A DNA stretch of 64,000 nt from Marivita cryptomonadis (GTDB lineage Bacteria > Pseudomonadota > Alphaproteobacteria > Rhodobacterales > Rhodobacteraceae), in NCBI RefSeq assembly GCF_002115725.1, contig NZ_JFKD01000013.1:1-64000 (forward strand), given 5' to 3'. The notes beneath the pieces were generated by a model. The model was not told where the DNA came from and did no database searches. It saw only the letters and a list, made by a program, of their open reading frames with translations. The position numbers and the translations under genes are program-made. Each line of letters starts with the position of its first letter. Position 1 is the first letter of the stretch. Shown piece by piece: positions 35,232 to 43,674 of the stretch.

Positions 35232-36212
35232 ATGAAGATTTGCGTATTCGGAGCGGGCGCCATTGGCGGCTACATGGGTGTGAAACTGGCGCAGGCCGGG
35301 GCGGATGTGAGCCTTGTGGCGCGCGGCCCGCATTTGGCGGCGATGAAGTCCAATGGGTTGAAGCTGATCGAAGAGGGTGGTGAGGAAACGGTTGTGTCCG
35401 TGACCGCGTCGGACAACCCGGCCGATCTCGGCGTTCAGGATTACATCATCGTCACGCTCAAGGCGCATTCGGTGCCGCCGATTGTCGACAAGATGAAGCC
35501 GCTGATCGGGCCGAACACCACAATCGTGTCTGGCGTGAATGGCGTGCCGTGGTGGTATTTCCACAAGATCGGCGGCGAACACGAGGGCACACGGCTAGAG
35601 AGCGTGGATCCTGGCAATGCGCAATGGGACGGGTTCGGGCCCGACCGGGTGCTGGGTTGCGTTGTCTATCCGGCGGCGGAGGTGATCGAGCCGGGTGTCG
35701 TCAAGCATATCGAGGGCAACCGTTTTTCGCTGGGCGAGCCGGACGGGTCGAAGTCGGAGCGAGCTGTAGCGCTGTCGCAGGCGCTGTCTTCGGCGGGGCT
35801 CAAGGCGCCGGTGCGGCCGCGGCTGCGGGATGAGATCTGGGTGAAGCTTTGGGGGAACCTGTCCTTCAATCCGATTTCGGCGTTGACCCATGCGACGCTG
35901 GACGTTCTTTGTACCGATCCCGGCACGCGGGCGGTGGCCAAGGGCATGATGCTCGAGGCGCAAGAGATTGCCGAGGCGCTGGGTGTGAAGTTCCCGATTG
36001 ATGTGGAACGGCGCATTGATGGCGGTGCGGCTGTCGGCGCGCACCGCACGTCGATGTTGCAGGATCTGGATCAGGGCCGCCCGATGGAGATCGACGCGCT
36101 GGTGGGATCGGTGCAGGAGCTGGGCCGCGTGGTTGGGGTGCCAACACCGACGATTGATACGGTGCTGGCGCTGGTTCAGTTGCGGGCGCGGACGGCCGGG
36201 CTTTATTCGTAA
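35232..36212 (+). CDS. 2-Dehydropantoate 2-reductase family protein (PanE/ApbA-like)
   Basis: A 326-aa NADPH-dependent ketoacid reductase. The N-terminal Rossmann motif is [19 protein letters not shown]; the conserved lysine-containing helix [21 protein letters not shown] (about residues 200-220) carries the catalytic lysine and asparagine, and [20 protein letters not shown] is the second-domain signature. It is longer than E. coli PanE (303). In this catabolic block it may act on another branched 2-ketoacid rather than in pantothenate synthesis (inference). Its stop overlaps the convergent ridA-type gene by 10 bp. Confidence 0.87.
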   Translation: MKICVFGAGAIGGYMGVKLAQAGADVSLVARGPHLAAMKSNGLKLIEEGGEETVVSVTASDNPADLGVQDYIIVTLKAHSVPPIVDKMKPLIGPNTTIVSGVNGVPWWYFHKIGGEHEGTRLESVDPGNAQWDGFGPDRVLGCVVYPAAEVIEPGVVKHIEGNRFSLGEPDGSKSERAVALSQALSSAGLKAPVRPRLRDEIWVKLWGNLSFNPISALTHATLDVLCTDPGTRAVAKGMMLEAQEIAEALGVKFPIDVERRIDGGAAVGAHRTSMLQDLDQGRPMEIDALVGSVQELGRVVGVPTPTIDTVLALVQLRARTAGLYS

Positions 36213-36544
36213 GCGGCGGTCACGATCACTTCGACCTTGAGCTCGGGGCGGGCCAGTTTGGCCTCCCCACAGGCGCGGGCTGGGGCGTGGCCTTCGGGCA
36301 CCCAAGCATCCCAGACGGCGTTCATTTCAGCGAAATCGGCCATGTCGGCCACCCAGATGATGGCCTGCAGGATCTGTTCACGGGACGATCCGGCTTTTTC
36401 CAGCAGCGCATCGACGCGGGCAAGGCAATCCTGCGTCTGCTCGGTGACGCTGTCGCCTGCACCCACCTGACCGCAGAGATAGACGGTGCCGTTGTGTTTG
36501 ACGATCTTGCTCATCCGTTGGCCGATCTCTTGGCGTTCGATCAT
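36203..36544 (-). CDS. RidA/YjgF family enamine/imine deaminase-like protein
   Basis: A 113-aa RidA-superfamily protein beginning [28 protein letters not shown]. RidA proteins hydrolyse reactive enamines and imines from PLP enzymes. The last part ([29 protein letters not shown]) contains the R and E positions of the active pocket. A long upstream in-frame extension runs antisense to the dehydratase gene and is rejected; the ATG at 36544 has AGGAGAATACC upstream. It is the only minus-strand gene in this block. Confidence 0.88.
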   Translation of the reverse strand: MIERQEIGQRMSKIVKHNGTVYLCGQVGAGDSVTEQTQDCLARVDALLEKAGSSREQILQAIIWVADMADFAEMNAVWDAWVPEGHAPARACGEAKLARPELKVEVIVTAAYE

Positions 36545-36634
36545 GGGTATTCTCCTGTTTGATGTTTGCGCTGACACTTGCTGTTGGCGCGCGGATTGTC
36601 CAGAACGCTTGGGACAGATGAGGGGAGAGATCAG

Positions 36635-38416
36635 ATGTCCGACACGCGTGCGCGCAAACGGTTCCGGTCGCAGGAATGGTTCGACAATCCCAACAATCCG
36701 GGCATGACCGCGCTTTATCTGGAGCGCTATCAGAACCAGAGCTTTACCCAAGGCGAGTTGCAGGCGGAAAAGCCGATCATTGGGATTGCCAATACCGGGT
36801 CTGATCTCGCGCCCTGCAACAAGATCCACGTGTTCCTGATGGACCGGATCAAGGCGGGGATTCGCGATGGTGGGGGGATTCCAATGGAGTTTCCGGTGCA
36901 TCCGATTCAGGAGACCGGCAAGCGGCCTACCGCGGCGTTGGACCGGAACCTGGCCTATCTGAGCCTTGTCGAGGTGCTGCATGGCTATCCCATCGACGGG
37001 GTGGTGCTGACCACGGGTTGCGACAAGACCACGCCGGCGCAGCTCATGGGGGCGGCGACGGTGGATATTCCGGCGATTGCGCTGAATGGCGGGCCGATGC
37101 TGGATGGCTGGTACAAGGGCAAGCGCGCAGGCTCCGGCACGACGATCTGGGAAGGGCGGCGTCTGATGGCGCGGGGCGAGATCGGATATGATGAGTTCAT
37201 GGAGCTGGCCTGTGCGTCCTCTCCATCTTTGGGCCATTGCAATACGATGGGTACGGCGTCGACGATGAACGCGATGGCTGAGGCGCTGGGCATGTCGCTG
37301 CCCGGCAATTCTGCCATCCCGGCCCCGTTCCGGGAACGCATGGCGATGGCGTATGAGACCGGCAAGCGCTGTGTGCAGATGGTGCTGGATGATCTCAAAC
37401 CGTCGGACATTCTGACGCGCGAGGCATTTGAGAACGCGATTGTGGTCAATGCGGCCATTGGTGGATCGACCAACGCGCCGCCGCATCTGCAGGCGATTGC
37501 GCGTCATGCCGGGGTCGAATTGAACGTGACCGATTGGGAGACAATCGGCTTTGACGTGCCGCTGATGGTGAACATGCAGCCTGCGGGAGAATATCTGGGT
37601 GAGAGTTTCTATCGTGCGGGCGGGGTGCCTGCGGTGATGGGCGAATTGCGAAAAGCCGGGCGATTGCATGAGGGGGTGATGACTGCCTCTGGGCAGCGGT
37701 TGGGGGATGTGCTGGCGTCTTGGGAGAGTTTGGATCGGGATGTGATCACCACCTATGACGCGCCACTGCGCGACAAGGCGGGGTTCAAGGTGTTGTCCGG
37801 GAACCTGTTTGAGTCAGCTTTGATGAAAACTTCGGTGATCTCGCCGGATTTCCGCAAGCGGTTCCTGTCGACGCCCGGTGAGGAGGGGGTGTTCGAGGCG
37901 CGGGCCATCGTTTTTGAGGGACCGGAGGATTATCACGACCGGATCAATGATCCGGGTTTGGCGATTGATGAAGAGTGCATTTTGTTCATCCGCAATGTCG
38001 GCTGCGTCGGATATCCCGGGTCTGCCGAAGTGGTGAATATGCAGCCGCCAGATGCGCTGGTGCGGGCAGGGGTGAACCATTTGCCCACCGTAGGCGACGG
38101 GCGGCAGTCGGGGACGTCGGAAAGCCCGTCTATTTTGAACGCATCGCCGGAAGCGGTGGTGGGCGGAGGCCTGGCCTATTTGCAGACAGGGGACCGGGTG
38201 CGGCTGGATCTGAATGCCTCGACCCTGAACGCACTGGTGGATGAGGCCGAGTGGGAGGCGCGCAAAGCGGTGTGGGAGGCGCCGGAAATCGTCAACCAGA
38301 CGCCGTGGCAAGAGATCTATCGCCGTCATGTCGGGCAATTGGCGGACGGTGGGTGCCTTGAATTGGCGACGGCGTATCAGCGGATCGCCAAGGATTTGCC
38401 ACGCGACAATCACTGA
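36635..38416 (+). CDS. IlvD/Edd family dehydratase (sugar-acid dehydratase-like)
   Basis: A 593-aa iron-sulfur dehydratase. Three conserved cysteines are seen: C61 in [11 protein letters not shown]129 in [13 protein letters not shown] and C202 in [16 protein letters not shown]131 in DKTTPA is the usual metal-site lysine. These fit a [2Fe-2S] or [4Fe-4S] cluster enzyme. Length and the [25 protein letters not shown] start match aldonic-acid dehydratases (arabonate/xylonate group, about 580-595 aa) better than IlvD proper. A GGGGAGAG element precedes the ATG. The linked SDR and TRAP genes point to sugar-acid catabolism. Confidence 0.9.
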   Translation: MSDTRARKRFRSQEWFDNPNNPGMTALYLERYQNQSFTQGELQAEKPIIGIANTGSDLAPCNKIHVFLMDRIKAGIRDGGGIPMEFPVHPIQETGKRPTAALDRNLAYLSLVEVLHGYPIDGVVLTTGCDKTTPAQLMGAATVDIPAIALNGGPMLDGWYKGKRAGSGTTIWEGRRLMARGEIGYDEFMELACASSPSLGHCNTMGTASTMNAMAEALGMSLPGNSAIPAPFRERMAMAYETGKRCVQMVLDDLKPSDILTREAFENAIVVNAAIGGSTNAPPHLQAIARHAGVELNVTDWETIGFDVPLMVNMQPAGEYLGESFYRAGGVPAVMGELRKAGRLHEGVMTASGQRLGDVLASWESLDRDVITTYDAPLRDKAGFKVLSGNLFESALMKTSVISPDFRKRFLSTPGEEGVFEARAIVFEGPEDYHDRINDPGLAIDEECILFIRNVGCVGYPGSAEVVNMQPPDALVRAGVNHLPTVGDGRQSGTSESPSILNASPEAVVGGGLAYLQTGDRVRLDLNASTLNALVDEAEWEARKAVWEAPEIVNQTPWQEIYRRHVGQLADGGCLELATAYQRIAKDLPRDNH

Positions 38417-38425
38417 GGGGGGTAT

Positions 38426-38485
38426 GGGGGCGCTGCCCCCGTCGCCCGATGGGCGACTCCCCCGGAGTTTATGGGCAAGATGAAG
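38426..38485. repeat. Two tandem hairpins plus dispersed element, copy 2
   Basis: Right after the dehydratase stop lie GGGGGC-GCT-GCCCCC (38426-38440) and GTCGCCC-GAT-GGGCGAC (38441-38457), both perfect, then ACTCC-CC-GGAGT and the shared core GGAGTTTATGGGCAAGATGAAG ending at 38485. The structure could stabilise or terminate the upstream mRNA, but there is no T-run. The core matches copy 1 at 35158-35188. Confidence 0.75.
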
Positions 38486-38498
38486 CAGGGGCTGTGAC

Positions 38499-39230
38499 AT
38501 GGGACAGACGATCATCATCACGGGCGCAGGCAGCGGGATTGGCCGCGCCTGCGCTGAGGCATTTCTTGAGGCGGGTTGGCAGGTCGGGTTGATCGGACGG
38601 CGGGCGGCGCCGCTGGAGGAAATCGCGGCGGGGTCTGAGGCGGCGCTGGCGCTGCCCTGCGACGTGACCGATGAGGCGGCGGTGGATGCCGCCTTTACCA
38701 TGGTGATGGAGCGTTGGGGGCGGCTTGATGCGCTGTTCAACAATGCAGGCACGGGTGTGTTCGGCGCGACCATCGACGAGATCCCGCTGGAGGATTGGAA
38801 ACGCTGCATCGACGTGAACCTGACGGGCAGTTTCCTGTGCGCGCGGGCGGCGTTTGCGCGGATGCGGATGCAGGACCCGCAAGGGGGGCGGATCATCAAC
38901 AATGGGTCGATCTCGGCCCATGTGCCGCGCTGGGGATCGGTGCCTTACACGGCGACGAAACATGCCATTACGGGGCTCACGCGGACGCTGTCGTTGGACG
39001 GGCGAGCGTTCAACATTGCCTGCGGGCAGATCGACATTGGCAATGCGGAGACCGAGATTGTGCACGGGTTGCGGGCGCAGGCCGAAGCGGCCGGAACTCC
39101 GGTGGAGCCGGTGATGGATGTGGCGCATGTGGCGTCGTCGGTGCTGCATATGGCCAGCCTGCCGCTGGATGCCAATGTGCAGTTCATGACGGTGATGGCG
39201 ACCACCATGCCCTATATCGGTCGCGGCTAG
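38499..39230 (+). CDS. Short-chain dehydrogenase/reductase (SDR)
   Basis: A 243-aa classical SDR. It shows the coenzyme motif TGAGSGIG (residues 9-16), NNAG, the catalytic serine in [10 protein letters not shown] and YTATK for the Tyr-Lys pair. It lacks the usual PG motif after the active site ([13 protein letters not shown]). The substrate is unknown; the position between dehydratase and TRAP genes suggests sugar, sugar acid or polyol oxidation. It lies 82 bp after the dehydratase across the hairpin element. Confidence 0.9.
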   Translation: MGQTIIITGAGSGIGRACAEAFLEAGWQVGLIGRRAAPLEEIAAGSEAALALPCDVTDEAAVDAAFTMVMERWGRLDALFNNAGTGVFGATIDEIPLEDWKRCIDVNLTGSFLCARAAFARMRMQDPQGGRIINNGSISAHVPRWGSVPYTATKHAITGLTRTLSLDGRAFNIACGQIDIGNAETEIVHGLRAQAEAAGTPVEPVMDVAHVASSVLHMASLPLDANVQFMTVMATTMPYIGRG

Positions 39231-39295
39231 ATTTCCCTTGGAATCTGCGTGAGCTTCGTGCGTTTATGCCCTCAGAGAAAAGGGAGGAGATTACC

Positions 39296-40330
39296 ATGAT
39301 CAAGCGCGCATTTCTCAAGCTCGCTGGGACAACGGCACTGGCGCTGACGCTGGGAACCGGGGCGTTTGCCCAAGAGGTCACGTTGCGGATGCACCAGTTC
39401 TTGCCGGCGCAGGCCAATGTGCCGAAGAACGTGTTGGTGCCGTGGGCAGACCGGGTGATGGAAGCATCAGGTGGACGGATCGAGATCCAGCATTTCCCGT
39501 CGATGCAGTTGGGCGGCACGCCGCCGCAGCTGATCGACCAGGCGATTGACGGTGTGGCCGATATCATCTGGACAGTGGCGGGTTACACGCCGGGGCGTTT
39601 CCCGCGGGCCGAAGTGTTCGAGTTGCCGTTCACCATGACGGACGCAGGCGACATGTCGGCGGCCTATTGGGAACTCGTCGAAGAGCAGATGATGGATCAG
39701 GACTTTGCCGATTTCAAAGTTCTGGGCGTGTGGGTACATGGCCCCGGTGTGATCCATTCTGCCGATCCGATTGAGGTGCCGGGGGACCTGAACGGGGTGA
39801 AGCTGCGTGCGCCGACGCGGGTGACGAACAAGCTGTTCACCAATCTGGGCGCGACCACTGTGGGTATGCCGGTGCCAGCCATTCCCGAGGCGCTGTCCAA
39901 AGGGGTGGTCGATGCGACCGTGATCCCGTGGGAAGTGACCGGCGCTTTGAAGGTTGCGGAACTGGTGGAGAACCACACCGAGTTTGAAGGCAACGCGATC
40001 TATACCACCACGTTTATCTTCGCGATGAACAAGGAAAAATACGAGAGCCTGCCGGATGACCTGAAGGCGGCGATCGATTCCCAGTCGGGGGCCGACTTCA
40101 GCCGCATGGCAGGCACGCAGATGCAGTTGGATGATGGCCCGAGCCGCGAGGCGGCTTTGGATATGGGCAATAACCTGATCTCTATCTCTGAAGCGGATGC
40201 GGGTCCGTGGCGCGAAGCGGCGGCGGCAACAACCGCCGAGTGGATCGCCGAGATGGATGAGAAGGGGATCGACGGAAATGCCTTGATCGCGCGGGCGAAT
40301 GAGCTTTTGCAAAAGCACAACACGCAGTAA
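39296..40330 (+). CDS. TRAP transporter periplasmic binding protein (DctP family)
   Basis: A 344-aa binding protein with signal peptide MIKRAFLKLAGTTALALTLG, cut near AFA/QEV. The mature protein has DctP features: TLRMHQFLPAQANVPKNVLVPWA, LGGTPPQLIDQAIDGVADI, LNGVKLRAPTRVTNKLFTNLG (the arginine typical of carboxylate binding is in LRAPTR) and GVVDATVIPWEV. AGGGAGGAGATTACC precedes the ATG. It starts a dctP-dctQ-dctM operon. Confidence 0.93.
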   Translation: MIKRAFLKLAGTTALALTLGTGAFAQEVTLRMHQFLPAQANVPKNVLVPWADRVMEASGGRIEIQHFPSMQLGGTPPQLIDQAIDGVADIIWTVAGYTPGRFPRAEVFELPFTMTDAGDMSAAYWELVEEQMMDQDFADFKVLGVWVHGPGVIHSADPIEVPGDLNGVKLRAPTRVTNKLFTNLGATTVGMPVPAIPEALSKGVVDATVIPWEVTGALKVAELVENHTEFEGNAIYTTTFIFAMNKEKYESLPDDLKAAIDSQSGADFSRMAGTQMQLDDGPSREAALDMGNNLISISEADAGPWREAAAATTAEWIAEMDEKGIDGNALIARANELLQKHNTQ

Positions 40331-40393
40331 AGCGTGCAGCGTCGCCCGGCCAAAAGGTTGGGCGGCGCGCAAGACGGCGAGGGGCAGAGCGGC

Positions 40394-40978
40394 ATGAAGA
40401 CGGCGATCGAACGCCTCGCGCGGGCCATGGCGATCCTTGGTGGTATCGTCATGGTGGCGCTTGTTCTGCTGACTTGCGTGTCCGTGTTCGGGCGTGGTCT
40501 GAACTCTATGGGACATTCCGGCTGGCTGACATCGTTGTCCCAAAGCTTTGCCGATGGCTTGATCGCCAGCGGCGTTGGGCCGGTGACCGGGGATTTCGAA
40601 CTGGTCGAAGCGGGAATCGCGTTTTCGATCTTTGCCTTCCTGCCGATTTGCCAGCTTTATGCGGGCCACGCGACGGTGGATGTGTTCACGTCGCGGCTTT
40701 CCGGTAAGGCCAATGCGTGGTTGATCGCGTTCTGGGACGTGGTGCTGACCCTGGTGATCTGGCTGATCACGTGGCGGCTCTGCGCCGGGTTGCTGGACAA
40801 GATGGGCAATGGCGAGACCACTTTCCTGCTGCAATTTCCGATCTGGTGGGCCTATGGGGCCAGTTTCGTGGCCGCCGCAGTGGCGTCGGTTACTGCGCTT
40901 TACTGCTCGGTGGGGCGTGTGAGCTATGCGGCGACAGGGCGGACGATCCTGCCGGAATCGGGGGCGGACGCGACATGA
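40394..40978 (+). CDS. TRAP transporter small permease (DctQ family)
   Basis: A 194-aa protein with four helices (about residues 10-32, 70-90, 110-130, 145-165), matching DctQ. FELVEAGIAFSIFAFLPICQLYAGHATVDVF is the family's central motif. It begins 63 bp after dctP and overlaps dctM by 4 bp (ATGA). Confidence 0.9.
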   Translation: MKTAIERLARAMAILGGIVMVALVLLTCVSVFGRGLNSMGHSGWLTSLSQSFADGLIASGVGPVTGDFELVEAGIAFSIFAFLPICQLYAGHATVDVFTSRLSGKANAWLIAFWDVVLTLVIWLITWRLCAGLLDKMGNGETTFLLQFPIWWAYGASFVAAAVASVTALYCSVGRVSYAATGRTILPESGADAT

Positions 40979-42471
40979 GTATGCTCGAACTGGGTATCTG
41001 GTCTTTTCCGGTGCTGCTGGTGCTGATCTTTCTGCGCGCACCGATCGGGTTGGCGATGATGCTGTGCGGGATTGGCGGGTTGTGGCTGGCGTTGGGCAGT
41101 CCCGACGTGGTTCTGGCGCGGTTGAAGTCCGAGACATATTCTACGTTTTCCAGTTATTCGCTGTCGATTATTCCGATTTTCTTGTTAATGGGGCAGTTTG
41201 CGACGCTGTCGGGCATGTCGCAGGCCTTGTTCAAGGCGGCGGAGTCATGGCTGGGCCATCGCAGAGGGGGCGTTGCCATGGCCTCGGTCGGGGCCTGTGC
41301 GGGGTTTGGCGCGATCTGCGGATCGTCGCTGGCGACTGCGGCTACAATGAGCCGGGTGGCATTGCCGGAACTGCGGCGCAACGGTTATTCCGGCGGGTTC
41401 TCGACCGCGACTTTGGCGGCGGGTGGCACGCTGGGCATCCTGATCCCGCCGTCGGTGATCCTTGTGATCTATGCGATCCTGACCGAACAGAACATTGCGA
41501 AACTGTTTCTGGCGGCGTTCATTCCCGGCGTTTTGGCCGCCATCGGCTATATGATCACGATTTCGCTGTATGTGCGTCGACATCCCGAAGCTGCGGGGCA
41601 TCGTGACCCTGTGCCTTATGGCGCGCGGATGCGGGCGTTGATTGACGTATGGCCTGTCTTGCTGGTATTCGGGCTGGTGGTTGGCGGGATTTATCTTGGC
41701 TGGTTCACGCCGACCGAAGGCGCGGCTGTGGGGGCTGCGGGCACCGGGCTGATTGCGCTGCTGTCCGGCAACCTGAGCTGGGACGTGTTCAAGCAGAGCA
41801 TCATTCAAACGGCTGTCAGCACCGCGATGATCTTTTTCATCGTGCTGGGAGCTGCGTTTTACAACGGGTTTCTGGCGCTGACGCAGGTGCCGCAGGAATT
41901 GTCGAACTGGGTCGTTGAGATGGGCCTCAGCCCGTTCATGGTGCTGTCGCTGATCCTTCTGTTCTACCTTGTTTTTGGCTGCCTGATGGACAGCTTGTCG
42001 ATGATCCTGCTGACCATCCCGATCTTCTTCCCGGTCATCTCGGTCATGGATTTCGGCTTTGTCGATCTGGCAGTGATGCAGGCGGATGCGGCGCGCGAGG
42101 TGTTGGCGGCGGGTATTCCCGATGGGATGACGCAAGATATGCTGGGGTCGATCAATGCCGCAATCGCTGGCGGGATTGAACTGACCCGCGAGCAGATGCA
42201 GGCCTTGGATATTCGCGTCACCCAAGGCATGGCGAACCGGATCGAGGCTGAATGGGTGGCGATCTGGTTTGGTATCCTCGTCCTGATCGTCGTCGAAGTG
42301 GGGCTGATCACGCCGCCGGTGGGGATGAACCTGTTCATCATCAATTCGATGGATCGCAATACCCCGATGATGGAGACCTACAAGGCGGTGATCTGGTTTG
42401 TCGCGTCGGATCTGGTGCGGGTCATCCTGCTGGTATTGTTCCCGGCGATCACGCTTTTCTGGCTGTACTGA
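40975..42471 (+). CDS. TRAP transporter large permease (DctM family)
   Basis: A 498-aa permease, longer than the usual 425-440 aa. The family regions are present: FLLMGQFATLSGMSQALFKAAESWLGHRRGGVAMAS, CAGFGAICGSSLATAATM, AAGGTLGILIPPSVILVIYAI and EVGLITPPVGMNLFIIN. An insert of about 50 residues lies around residues 365-420 (MQADAAREVLAAGIPDGMTQDMLGSINAAI), between helices in the second half; inserts of this kind occur in several TRAP clades. It ends the operon. Confidence 0.93.
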   Translation: MSMLELGIWSFPVLLVLIFLRAPIGLAMMLCGIGGLWLALGSPDVVLARLKSETYSTFSSYSLSIIPIFLLMGQFATLSGMSQALFKAAESWLGHRRGGVAMASVGACAGFGAICGSSLATAATMSRVALPELRRNGYSGGFSTATLAAGGTLGILIPPSVILVIYAILTEQNIAKLFLAAFIPGVLAAIGYMITISLYVRRHPEAAGHRDPVPYGARMRALIDVWPVLLVFGLVVGGIYLGWFTPTEGAAVGAAGTGLIALLSGNLSWDVFKQSIIQTAVSTAMIFFIVLGAAFYNGFLALTQVPQELSNWVVEMGLSPFMVLSLILLFYLVFGCLMDSLSMILLTIPIFFPVISVMDFGFVDLAVMQADAAREVLAAGIPDGMTQDMLGSINAAIAGGIELTREQMQALDIRVTQGMANRIEAEWVAIWFGILVLIVVEVGLITPPVGMNLFIINSMDRNTPMMETYKAVIWFVASDLVRVILLVLFPAITLFWLY

Positions 42472-42484
42472 CCAGACACCTGCG

Positions 42485-42500
42485 CATCTGCGCACAGATG
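42485..42500 (+). terminator. Possible hairpin after the TRAP operon
   Basis: CATCTG-CGCA-CAGATG forms a 6-bp stem with a 4-nt loop 13 bp after the dctM stop, followed by only TTTC. Position fits a terminator, but the stem is weak and the T-run short. Confidence 0.35.
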
Positions 42501-42537
42501 TTTCATGGATTCGCGCAGGATTAGATCTGGCAAACTG

Positions 42538-42549
42538 AACTGATCAGTT
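42538..42549. promoter_or_regulatory. Palindrome upstream of the RND efflux genes
   Basis: A perfect 12-bp palindrome AACTGATCAGTT, with an extra ACTGA half-unit just upstream (AAACTGA at 42532-42538), lies 84 bp before the adaptor start. RND pumps are commonly repressed by TetR-type proteins at such sites. No TetR gene lies next to the pump, so the regulator would be elsewhere (inference). Confidence 0.5.
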
Positions 42550-42632
42550 TAGATAGTTGCAAAGTTTTACGGGAACGTCACAGGACATAGATCGTTGCCG
42601 TGGTAGCCTCGCGCCAAATCTGGAGATCTGTC

Positions 42633-43664
42633 ATGGGCCGTCTGTTTGTTATTCTTTTTCTGGTATTCAGCCCTGTGGCCTTGATGGCGCAGGACATGCG
42701 TTTGGCCAAGATCATCGAAGTGCAATCGGCGGATGGTGCCGTAACGCGGCAGTTCTTCGGCCATGTTGTGGCGCGGGAGACTGTCGATCTGGCGTTTCAG
42801 GTCGGCGGGCAGATCGTCGAGTTGCCGTTGATCGAAGGCGCGCGGATCGAAAAGGGCACGGTGGTGGCGCAGCTTGATCTTGAGCCATTCGAGCTGGCAT
42901 TGGATCAGGCGCGGGTGCAGAAGGATCAGGCCAACCGGACGGTGGAGCGCTTGCAGAAATTGCAGGGCAGTACCGTGAGCCAAGTGTCGGTGGACGATGC
43001 CGAAACCTCGTTGCAACTGGCTGATATCGCGGTTCGCAATGCCGAGCGTGAGTTGAACAACGCGACGCTGCTGGCGCCCTTTGATGCGTTGGTCGCGGCA
43101 CGGAATGTGGCGAATTATTCGACCATTGCGGCCGGGACACCGGTTGCGCGGTTGCACGACATGTCCGATCTTCGGATCGAAATCGAGGTGCCGGAAGTGC
43201 TGTTTCAGCGCGCAGGCACCGACCCCAGCATAGAGCTGTGGGCGCAGTTTCCCACGCAGGACACCCGCTATCCTGTAACGCCGCGCGAGTTCAACGCCGA
43301 GACATCGCAGGTCGGTCAGACCTATCAGATCACCTTGGGCATGACGCCGCCCGAGGGGCAGACGATCCTGCCGGGATCGTCAGTGACGGTGTATGCCACG
43401 CTGAACGGTGGATCGCCGGACATCATCATTCCTGCGTCGGCGGTCAGCACGACGAATGACGGCGGCACAACCGTGATGGTGTTTACGCCGACAGGAGCGG
43501 ACGAGGGCACAGTGGCCCGGCGCCCCGTGACGGTCGAGCCGACCATTCGCGGGGATGTGCGCGTGACAGACGGGTTGGAGCCGGGGAAAGAGATCGTTGC
43601 CAGCGGGGCCAGCCAATTGACCGACGGGGATCGCGTAAAGCGGTTCACCGGGTTCTCGAACTGA
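42633..43664 (+). CDS. RND efflux periplasmic adaptor (membrane fusion protein)
   Basis: A 343-aa HlyD/AcrA-type adaptor with signal peptide MGRLFVILFLVFSPVALMA (no lipobox cysteine). Features are the barrel-sandwich halves (VDLAFQVGGQIVELPLIEGARIEKGTVVAQLD and NNATLLAPFDALVAARNV) around a short coiled-coil hairpin (residues about 88-140), then a beta-barrel and membrane-proximal domain. The ATG at 42633 begins the signal; an earlier in-frame start is rejected. It precedes the pump gene by 10 bp. No outer-membrane channel gene is next to it. Confidence 0.92.
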   Translation: MGRLFVILFLVFSPVALMAQDMRLAKIIEVQSADGAVTRQFFGHVVARETVDLAFQVGGQIVELPLIEGARIEKGTVVAQLDLEPFELALDQARVQKDQANRTVERLQKLQGSTVSQVSVDDAETSLQLADIAVRNAERELNNATLLAPFDALVAARNVANYSTIAAGTPVARLHDMSDLRIEIEVPEVLFQRAGTDPSIELWAQFPTQDTRYPVTPREFNAETSQVGQTYQITLGMTPPEGQTILPGSSVTVYATLNGGSPDIIIPASAVSTTNDGGTTVMVFTPTGADEGTVARRPVTVEPTIRGDVRVTDGLEPGKEIVASGASQLTDGDRVKRFTGFSN

Positions 43665-43674
43665 GTGCTGGGCC

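Noticed and set aside
41245..42495. A 416-codon minus-strand frame opposite dctM
   Set aside because: Shadow of the permease gene; the plus-strand protein has TRAP motifs, the minus-strand one has none.
42485..42505. A strong intrinsic terminator after dctM
   Set aside because: Only a 6-bp stem with a short T-run; listed as a low-confidence hairpin, not as a proven terminator.
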